From the NCBI GenBank assembly GCA_032629725.1, contig JAFEVB010000032.1, forward strand, positions 868,001 through 932,000: a stretch of DNA of 64,000 nucleotides, in the 5' to 3' direction. The translations under genes were made by a program, and so were the position numbers. The stretch's first letter is position 1, and each line of letters begins with the position of its first letter. Origin of the DNA: Gremmenia infestans. Its lineage: Eukaryota; Ascomycota; Leotiomycetes; Helotiales; Hamatocanthoscyphaceae. Positions 55,256 through 64,000 of the stretch are shown one piece after another. The notes under the pieces are model-generated. The model saw only the letters and a list, made by a program, of their open reading frames with translations. It was not told the origin of the DNA and did no database searches.

Positions 55256-57952
55256 TCAATTCCTCTTCATCTTAGCCAATACATTCAACGCGCTGCCCGC
55301 CAACACAAACAGACATTGGTCCTTACTCAAACTATGTTTCGTCTTAATCTGCACCACTTCTCCAGTCTTCTTCTTCGTCACCTTGAGACTGACCTCGCCC
55401 TGGCCGCCGCTCTTCAGCACATCGTACAAACCCACCGTCTCGACTTCGTCACAAGCATCGATCTTATCGTAATCCGCCTCATCTGCAAATGTGAGAGGTA
55501 CTACCCCCTGTTTCTTCAGGTTCGTCTCGTGGATGCGCGCGAAACTCTTGGCGAGTATGACTCTGCCGCCTAGATAACGCGGTTGCAGCGCAGCGTGTTC
55601 GCGCGCCGAACCTTCGCCGTAATTATGTTCCGCTACAACCAGCCATTCGAGACCCTGGCTCTTCCACTTTTCCGCGAGTTCGGGGATGGAGGAAGCAGAG
55701 CCGTCGATGTCGTACGCGACGTTTACTTCGCCGGTGGCTTTGTTGATTGCGCCGATCAGCGTGTTGGCTGAGATGTTGGGGAGATGGCCTTTGTATTTAA
55801 GCCAGGGCCCGGCGGCGGAGATGGTGTCGGTGGTGCATTTGCCGGTGACTTTGTAGAGGATTTTTAGGCCGGTCAGGTCATGGGGTGGGAAGGGGGCGAA
55901 GGGGGTGAGAAGGGCGAGGCGGTCGGAGGTAGGGGATACTATTACGGGGGTGTCGGGACTGGGGGCGCCGGATGTGGGGAGGAAGGCTGGGTTTCCGATT
56001 TCGAAGCCTGCAGGGGGGAGTTCGGCTCCGGTTGGGGGTGAAAAGCGAAATTCGGAGCCGGTGGGGGTTGTGATGCTGTCGGTTAGGGGGTTGAAGGACG
56101 TGCTGCCGGCGTAGGACATTGCAGTCACGATTTCTGGGGAGGCGAGGAAGTTCATGGTGTCTGGGTTGCCGTCATTGCGGCCGCGGAAGTTGCGGTTGTA
56201 GGAAGTGAAGATTGCGTTTGCGTCGCCGTTGGAGACGCCATCTGTACGCTTCCATTGCCCTGCCCAACGAATTAGCATAGTAAAACGTCAAGTGCTTAGA
56301 GGGAGCTGGGAGCCTGGGAGATGTTTCAAGAGCCCACATGCCGGCCCCCAAAACAGCTCCCATGCTCATTAGCTCCCTCTAAAGACAAATATATATATAA
56401 GTAAACCTACCAATACAAGGGCCGCATGCATTTGCGAGGACGACTCCTCCAGCTTGTTCGAATGTGGAAAGGGTTTGGTCTCGATCTAGAGTAGCTCGGA
56501 TTTGCTCGCTACCAGGGGTAATGAAGAAGTCCATTGCTGGAGTTAAACCGGCTGCTGTTGCTTGCTTGACAAGATCTTCAGCCCGTGACATATCTTGATA
56601 AGAGCTGTTTGTGCAGCTTCCAATTAGCCCAGCAGATGCTGTTTCTGGCCATTGGTTGACCTTGACTGCTTCTTTGAATTTTGAAAGAGGTGTAGAAAGA
56701 TCAGGGGTGTTGGGACCATTGATATGCGGTTCAAGGTTTGAAAGGTCAATAGTAATGAGCTCGTCATATTGAGCACCCTCATCAGCTCGGAGTAGATTTG
56801 TCAACGATGATGCAGAGGCTATCGTCTGAGCTTGCAACGCAATAGATGATCGGTGGGTAGATTCCAGATATGGAATATGCCTTGTCGAAAATGGGAACAG
56901 AGACGTTGTAGCTCCAACTTCAGCTCCCATATTACCTATCGTCAAGATCTCAAGGTTAGACTTGCCTGATAATAGAAAGGGGATGTCTCACAAATAGTGG
57001 CCATGCCGGTACAGCTCAGAGAGTCAACACCAGGTCCGTAGTACTCGATGATATATCCAGTTCCGCCACGAACGGTTAGTTTTCCAGCTAAGTAGAGGAT
57101 CACATCCTTTGGAGAAGCCCAGCCGCTCAATTGTCCCTCTAATCGAACACCCAAAACCTTGGGAGCTTTCAATTCCCACGGAGCATCCACAAGAGCATCC
57201 ACAGCATCAGCACCACCAACACCAATAGCAATAGCTCCCAGACCACCAGCATTGGGAGTATGACTATCCGTACCAAGCATCATCAATCCAGGCGCAGCAT
57301 AATTCTCCAACACAGTCTGATGGATGATACCAGCCCCTGGTGGCCAAAACTCAATACCATATTTCTTTGCCGCGCTCTCGAGAAAATCAAAAACCTCCTT
57401 ATTTCCTTTAATCGACTCTGGTAAATCCACATCCGCGCCCCTCTCCCCCACAATCATATGGTCGCAATGTATACTCGCTGGCACCGCAGTCGAGGGAAGA
57501 TTGCAAGTCATGAATTGCAACAAGGCCATCTGCGCAGACGCATCTTGCATGGCCACTCTATCTGGCTTGAGCATAAGATTCGCATTGCCTCTGATGTTGA
57601 GTCCATTGTCTGTATTTGAGAGAAGAGCTTCTTCAGGGTTGTTTAGATGCGAATATAAGATCTTTTCGGCCAAGGTGAGTTTTCGAGATGGTCCTAAGAC
57701 GCGGCGGACTTCTTGGAGGCGTTTAAGGAGCTTGGGGTATGGAGGGGTTCGGGAGGCTATGTCGGGTTTGTATTCGAAGGTTGATTTGGAGGTTATTGTT
57801 GCGAGAGTTCGGGTGCATTGGGGTTGGAAGAGTGCGGGGTGTGAACTCTGGGGACTGTCAATTGAGTTTCTGGATGGGGGAAAAGCTGTTTGGTTCTTAT
57901 TGGTTCTTACCCTAATGGCAGTCCTGCCACTCTTCAAAAGTTCCGCCCTCAT
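55256..57952 (-). CDS. Mitochondrial aconitate hydratase (aconitase-type)
   Basis: Three exons, 57952-56992, 56935-56411 and 56259-55256, give 829 residues. Introns are 56 and 151 nt. The enzyme interconverts citrate and isocitrate through a 4Fe-4S cluster in mitochondria. The N-terminus is basic and hydroxylated, ending near TRTLATITSK, a probable import presequence. The cluster Cys are visible: SCTGMATICNMGAEVG does not hold a ligand but marks domain 2; GSCTNSSYQD gives one ligand and NACGPCIGQW the other two. Domain 4 has YGEGSAREHAALQPRYLGG. Divergent stretches (for example GPNTPDLSTPLSKFKEAVKV) suggest the second fungal aconitase (Aco2/AcoB type), which has been linked to lysine synthesis, but I cannot prove it. 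The 151-nt intron is inflated by a probable MITE. Confidence 0.9.
56299..56379. mobile_element. 81-bp MITE-like insertion in aconitase intron 2
   Basis: A perfect 12-bp inverted repeat TTAGAGGGAGCT/AGCTCCCTCTAA sits at the ends (56296-56307 and 56371-56382), and pairing continues imperfectly inward (GGGAGCCTGGGAG with CATGGGAG). If TA at 56297-56298 and 56380-56381 is the target duplication, the element is 81 bp, as for Tc1/mariner-type MITEs. Removing it with one TA leaves a 68-nt intron, the normal size for this window. Confidence 0.65.
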
Positions 57953-60069
57953 GATTGCTGTTTGTCACTCTGGGAAGAGAGTTCTATGATACTTACTTCG
58001 AGGAAATTTATTTGCGAGATCGGGATATGTTTTTAATTGAACGATGTCAATTGGTTGCAGTGGATAAATGATGATCCGTGGGTGGGTGGCTCTAGAACTA
58101 AATATTTCTCAACGACATCACTCTTCGACATCTAACTAGGTATACTGAAAACAATCGTCGAGCCACCAACATGAATTTTTACCCTGGCACCACAGTATAT
58201 AGATGGTCGCGCTGCATGATATTACCGGGTTGCGGTAAAATGTGGAAAAGGAGTATCGAGTAGATGAAAGCAGAGCAGTGCTCTCTGGCACCAAGGACAC
58301 ATACGGGTAGTGAATTCAGTAGTTATGAGTTTTCTTGAGGGTTTAGGGCAGAAGGCGTACATGTTTGAAAGCTCATCGATGATCTTCCTCATATGCCCCT
58401 ATAGCATCCAGCCGGATCCACGTTGGAGTCATCATTTTGGCGGCGTTTTATCAGGAAGATGGAACATGTCACTGTTGTGGATAATACTGGTGCTCATATT
58501 TCTACTTTACTACAGTGACAGAATGGAGCCGTTGAACACTGTTTTCTAAGATGTTCAGTTTTCTTGAGGTTCAGCTTCGTCATTTCATGTAATCAGTCAG
58601 TCTGTTATTAGTAGTCTTCCCAATCCTGCATATTGCTCCACCCAGCCTCTTTATATTGAAGTGAATTCAATGAATGCCAACTTTTTCTAAAAGGTCTTTC
58701 AGTCACTTCAAAAAAGGAATGAAAGTTTGCATTATTGCTCTGAGTGATACCAGGAAATGGCAGAGAGAACGCGGGTATGAGCTGGCTGACAAGTTGATCC
58801 TCAAGATGGACATTACTAGATATCCTTTCTGATTCTCTGTGCGCCTCAAGTATTTCGACGCAAGACAAGAGCGTGAAGTCTCAACGTAATGTGTCATGTC
58901 AACGGGAGGCATTGTGCAGGTCTCGATCAGTAGTAGATCTGGGTAGCAAGAGCAATCTCTTCTGTTCCCATCATGATGCAGCAGGTAGCAGGGTGGGATA
59001 CTGAATCTTTACCTTGATCTTGCATAATGAGAGATACAGACTTTGGAAACTTCCTGCGTGTCTTTTCCCCACTCTAGCCCATGCAGCATTGAAGATAGAC
59101 ATAACGTGGTCCCGCCCAGAGGTTGATGGATAAGGAAGGAAGGGGCCATGCGGCAATACTTGGGCAGGTATTCATCTTACCTTACCCTTACCTTACCGTT
59201 ACCTTTGGCAGCGGTCAACAGCGTCCTTTCCCCTTTTGGAGGAGAGTACATGCTCGCTAAACCCACAAAATATCCTGGAAGGCGACGCTCTCGACACAAC
59301 AACAAACCACCACAATAACATTCCATCTCCACTCGTTTTGTATCCCATTGATCACAACGACAACGCCTTCTTCTTCAACTTCAAAGCAGCTCCTCAAGAG
59401 GAAGTTCAAGCAAAAGATCACCCAAAGGTCAGTCAATCTTCCTCTCGTCCCCTCTTCCCTCTGCCCCGAGATCATCAACATCAACACATCCACAACCATT
59501 GCATCTACTTCCCAAGCCTATCAATTGCCCATATCTTCTCGCGCCTGCGACTTGAAGGCGACGTTCTCGTCATCTCCCTCTTCGTCCAAGTTGGTGGTAA
59601 GGGCCAATCTGCCGTTCCCCTCATTCACCTCCCTTTGTTTCGGTGTCGGCAAAAACGTTCAGCTTTGAGGAGATTCACCTGTGACCCAGAGTGGTGCATT
59701 CTTTTCATGGCCGAAAAGAGGCATCTCATGCTCACACTTTCACTTTCAATTCATTCCATCTCCATTCAAACCCTACATGTTTCGCAAACAAATTCACCCG
59801 ATGTTGAAGTCTGCTAACCTACAAACCCTTAGATTGACCACATCTTACAGTAGCAAAAGCCTCCAGATTTTGAGCCCTGTGGCCTCCGACAAGCAACGTT
59901 GCTGCGAACTCGATCTGTTTTTGCCATACCTCTCCATCACAACACCAATACTGCACTGCCGAAGTTAATCAAGTGTGATTCTTTCCCCAGAGTCTGTCCC
60001 AACTCTTCTGTTTCCCAAAGAAGTAACACTGACTGTCCGATCAGTCGCAGACAACAGACCCTGCCAAAT
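57953..60069. other. Divergent intergenic region
   Basis: About 2.1 kb between the aconitase start (-) and the RGG/SRWA protein start (+). CTTACC repeats lie at about 59176-59205. The part from 59220 is C/A-rich and probably the leader of the plus-strand gene, with several short upstream ORFs. No independent gene is convincing. Confidence 0.5.
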
Positions 60070-63000
60070 ATGGCGGACCAGAATTCAGGCCATGGCGATG
60101 GCGACGACGAGCCTGCACGCACTACAGCCGAGCTAGAGATGATCCATGCAGCTATGATGGTAACAACTCTGTCCCCAGTAACACAACCGAAACATCTGCT
60201 GACTCTTTCCCAGGAAGAATTGGGGATTAGCAGAAAGGACAACTTGTCCCTGGCTGATCGAGGCGCCAATGTTCCGATACCCCCGTTGAATGTGGTCAAG
60301 CATGCTCGGCCCATCAAATCAAATGAAGCTGTTTCCGCATGGCGCAGTAAGTCCACTCGTTTCCCAAGTGCCAAAGTTTAGCTAACAATTCTTAGATATG
60401 CAATTCCACGACGTTGATCCTGCCCAAGAAGAACTTGATTCTATTGCCGATGGGCAACTATATCGTTTGAGAAGAGGAACATCTAGTGCCGCAACTCCAG
60501 GTCGCGGTCGTGGAGGTTTCGCTAATCGAGGAGGTCATGCCTTTACTCCTCGAGGCCATTCTTCATCTGCGTATGCTTCTTCCCTGTTTCTAAAGGTTCC
60601 CCTTGTACTGACACCTCCAAGCCCAAGAATCCATGCATCTCGCCCCACACCGCAGTCGTTCTTTAACAATGGGCGTAGGGATAACCACGCTTTGATCGAG
60701 AACGCAATCAACCGATTGCGCGATGAGCCTAGTCAAACCGTGGCGCCTCCAAAAAAGCAGAGATCAAGGAATGGTCGAGATGCCCAACGCGAGCAGCATC
60801 AACCTATGAGAGTTTCTCCAAGAACGAACAGGTCCCTGGCAGGAACACGATACAGTACGCTTGTCAGTCCTGACCAGTTCATGTCCAGTTTGGAACCTCA
60901 ACCGGCAGCACAGAAAGCCCCTCAAAGTGTTCCATCTCACAAAGACAATATACCACCATCTTCAGGTTCAGACAAGTCTGTTCAAGCGCAGATGTCCATC
61001 ACGCCAATCCAGGCTACAAAGTTTAATGATGCTCCCGCCAAGCCGAAAGTTGGGCTTTCGGGCTCAAGGTGGGCAGATCCCTCTCCATTCCAGCATGTCA
61101 CGCAAGTCCCACAAGCTGGTCATGGGGCAAGTTTCTTGCCAGGACGTCCAACTCCCACTGGCGATGCCGAGAAGCAACAGAGCTCTCATGAATCGGTCAA
61201 AGTTTTACCAAAGGCAGGATTATCAGCCTCGCGATGGGCACCATTTCCTTCGCCTACCCTTTCAATTTCTTCGGCTTCGGAATCCCATACTGCAAAGTCA
61301 ACAACAGCTAGATCAGAGAGCAGTCAAATCCAAATTTCTCTACTCGACCCAGAACCGGTAGCTGCTACACCCACATCTGCCGCCGTTTTATCAAGTCAGC
61401 TCAATGTCCAAGGCGGCGCATCATATGGAGGTCTTGATGCATCTCGATGGGCCCCAGGTCTTGTTAAACCACAAGTTTCAGTCCGCACCAATAGTGTGAA
61501 GGTACAGAAAGACGGCGGAGAGAAGCAAGACAGCACCCTCAGAGTCACGAAGGATGAAATACGATCCCCTCTTATTCTAACAGTCGAAATCCAAGAAAAC
61601 GGAAGACGGGTGATTGACGAGACCATTTCGATCGATTCCATGTTCTTAGTAAATGATGAAATCATTACTTATAAAGCCAAGGAAAAAGATGGAACATCTC
61701 CGTTGTGGGAGATCAGTTTTCCACTACCTTACCAGGCGCGGGGTGTGTACAAAACCTTGATTGGTGACCCATTCCGCCCCATCTCAGGTGGAAAGATCCA
61801 AGCCCAAGTCTCTGATACCTCAGCATCATCGCGCCCACCTGCCACTGCGCCATACGCACAGCCTACTACGCATCTCAACGCGGACATCGATCGCCAGTTC
61901 TCCGAATACTCTTTGGTGAATGACACAACGGATCTGATTTCGATGGCATCTGAGGATGAACGTCCTCAAGATGTTAACCATAGAATCAGTACCCGCAATT
62001 TCAACTTGCTTAATAGCCTTGAGGGCGGTACTCAGCTTCTTGATATTGATGATGAAGATGAAGACGATGGAGCCATCGAACAGAATGGTGTCAATCAGCA
62101 GGATGAAGATAATGAGCCGCCATCTGCTCTCATGGATCTTGCTGTCCTAAATGTCGATTACATCGTCCAGGGTGTTTTCCAGTCGATCAACGCATTCTAC
62201 AAACCATTCTTCTTGAGCCGCCTTCTCAGCATCGTAGGTGAAACAAAGTTGGGCCGCAATGCTTCTACCAATGAGTACATGAGCTCGACCCCACACATCA
62301 CGGCCGCTGAGGATCTTGTGGGGAAATTCTTCAGAATGTCTGAGGTTTTTGGCCAGCTTGGGGGACAAGAAGAGGTTGCGTATATCAAAGACATGGGCTG
62401 GAAGATACTCGGAAAGGCACTCATGGAGCGTGACGAGGCCATAGAGGAAGCGTCCGCGAATGATCAAGACGACATCTCATGCAGCGTCGTAGGTTCTGAA
62501 AGCGCCTGTAAGTACTCAGTGGACGAGCTTCAAGCCATGCGCTCTGGAGCCGTGGAATTCAGAGAAGAACTATTGCCTAAGAAGGAGATGGGCGTTCCAT
62601 CTCGATTCACTAACCGTGCTGCTCCAAGCAACAAGTCAACTTCCTCCAGTTCGCAAAAGCCCAACCAAGGTCGACCTGGGCAGCTTGCCACAGCGTCTCA
62701 CCCGACTCTGCAGATTCAGGCAGCAGCTCCCCCAACTGAGGATTGGCAATCCATGTTTACCAACAATGTCCCCCAGGCACACAACCCGGTGCATACACCT
62801 TATGCGGCCCCATTGGAGAAGGTAAGTTTGACAGCCAGGTGCCGTGGAAGATCAATACTGACATTGTACTAGACTCAGAGCACACCAGTGACAAAGCCTA
62901 CGGAATCTGCTAGTTGGCATGGGTTCGTAAAGTCTAGCATTGGAATCGAATCCAAGCAAGATGGGAAGCCTGTCTCTATTGTTTTGGATGATACGCCTAA

Positions 63001-64000
63001 GCAGAGCCCTCCGAAGACATCGCCGTCTGAGATGGTACGAGTCGTGGAAGTGTACAAAGCTCGTGATCTCAACCCAAGCACGTCCACTGATGGATGGGCG
63101 AATTATGCCAGGGACACGTCTGGATTAGAACCCGTTGTGCGACCTCCGACTCTGGTAGCACCAGTCAACTGGAGATCCTTCGCTACTACTCAATGGGGAG
63201 AGGAGCTAGAGAAGCCGATTCAGCGGGCACCTGATCCTGTTCAGCACACAAAGCCCGAGCCAAAAAACCAGAACATCCTATGTGAAGAGGGCGAAATCTT
63301 GTCTAAGCAAAGTTGTCCGGGATTTCCGAAGCCTGATATTCAACTCCCGAAGGCCAAGGAAGAGCAGTCCCAGGCTTTACCTCCACATCTTAGGAAGTCC
63401 AAGCCTGCTATCAAGTCCGAGGCCGTCGCCCCTATCCAAGATGTCCCACAGCGTTTGGAAACTCAAAACAAAACCATTGTCTCTGAGCCGCCAATCTTCA
63501 ATGCCATCATGGCGGACTTGTCTTCCATTTCCAAGAAGGTCGAGACCCCAGAGAATAAGTTCCCACAGAACATAAAGCAATCAGAAAATGAGCAGCCACC
63601 AAGAGGTGCTAAGCACCATCCAACCAATTCTGACTTTACCCGGCTTACGACAAACTTCGAAGGATTGAAATTGGACAATGATGACCAGAAGGATACAAAG
63701 TCCCCGGTTACATTCTTCGAGACCCTAAAGAAGGCCCCAGGATTATCTGGCTCGAGGTGGGCTTCAAGTCCAGCTGCGAAGGTCTCACCAGGCCAGGATG
63801 CTCACAAGCCGATTAAGTTCCAGGATAGGGTTCGGCCGGATATCCCATCTCCTCGTCCGTCCAGATCCAACGTGTCGGCCATGCAGCACAATTCGACCCA
63901 GTCATCGAATTCGCTCGATATGCAGTACAGTGAACCCAACACACCGCACCAAAGTTACTTACAAAACGGCTACCAACTTCATCTTCCACACATGTCCCAG
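60070..64000 (+). CDS. Large RGG-containing protein with GLxxSRWA repeats (3' end outside the window)
   Basis: Four exons are seen: 60070-60346, 60396-60570, 60622-62821 and 62873 to the window end, still open. This gives 1,260 codons so far. Introns are 49, 51 and 51 nt; the second is a stopless multiple of three, and the phases agree throughout. I start at MADQNSGHGDGDDEP. An RGG-type segment (GRGRGGFANRGG, about residue 140) suggests RNA binding. The motif GLxxSRWA occurs four times (61052, 61217, 61430 and 63740) in disordered Ser/Pro-rich sequence. A more structured middle (about residues 465-530 and 690-800) includes VNDEIITYKAKEKDGTSPLW and an acidic stretch. I do not recognise a named family. 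A role in mRNA metabolism is inference only. Confidence 0.8.

Noticed and set aside
57860..57915. Possible intron near the aconitase N-terminus (GTAAGA to GACAG)
   Set aside because: The 56-nt length would put the downstream presequence and enzyme out of frame; the unspliced reading is consistent.

Overview
The window looks like nuclear DNA of a filamentous ascomycete (Pezizomycotina). Most genes are cut by short introns of 46-84 nt with GTAAGT/GTATGT-type donors, CTAAC- or CTGAC-like branch sites and CAG/TAG acceptors. The content is typical of moulds: a PNGase A-like amidase, SUR7-family and RGS proteins, a sedolisin peptidase, an RNase T1-type ribonuclease and a GPI-anchored PLC-like protein. 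A leotiomycete-like fungus is my guess from overall flavour and is not proven. No rRNA, convincing tRNA, CRISPR or prokaryotic feature was seen. Splice sites were placed by eye and checked by frame arithmetic.

Layout. 0.6-4.7 kb: RPS23 (with a 5'-UTR intron), then a PNGase A-like gene and a small conserved gene on the minus strand. 4.8-12.1 kb: a gene desert, AT-rich in much of its length, holding several inverted-repeat (MITE/foldback-like) elements and one isolated ORF. 12.2-23.8 kb: SUR7-family protein, PLC-like phosphodiesterase, sedolisin, alcohol acetyltransferase-like protein and an uncharacterised gene. 25.8-38.6 kb: CIA1, an FAD oxidoreductase, a Cys-motif protein, a steroid 5-alpha-reductase-like protein divergent from an NMNAT/POF1-like nucleotidyltransferase, and a long disordered protein. 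38.6-44.8 kb: a 6.2-kb divergent intergenic region rich in microsatellites and short palindromes, leading into an RGS gene. 49.4-52.1 kb: two adjacent decayed genes, one DUF7770-like with two frameshifts and one APH/choline-kinase-like with an in-frame stop. 53.1-57.9 kb: RNase T1-like gene, then a mitochondrial aconitase with a probable 81-bp MITE in its second intron. 60.1 kb to the end: the 5' part of a large RGG-containing protein with four copies of a GLxxSRWA motif.

The genes do not form an obvious single pathway or biosynthetic cluster. They are a mix of housekeeping functions (translation, cytosolic Fe-S assembly, aconitase, NAD/nucleotide metabolism), secreted or surface proteins, and signalling. 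The most unusual signals are the short-element repertoire of the desert, a 9-mer (TACGGAGTA) found eight times and only between genes, the paired gene decay at 49-52 kb, and the SRWA repeat protein.
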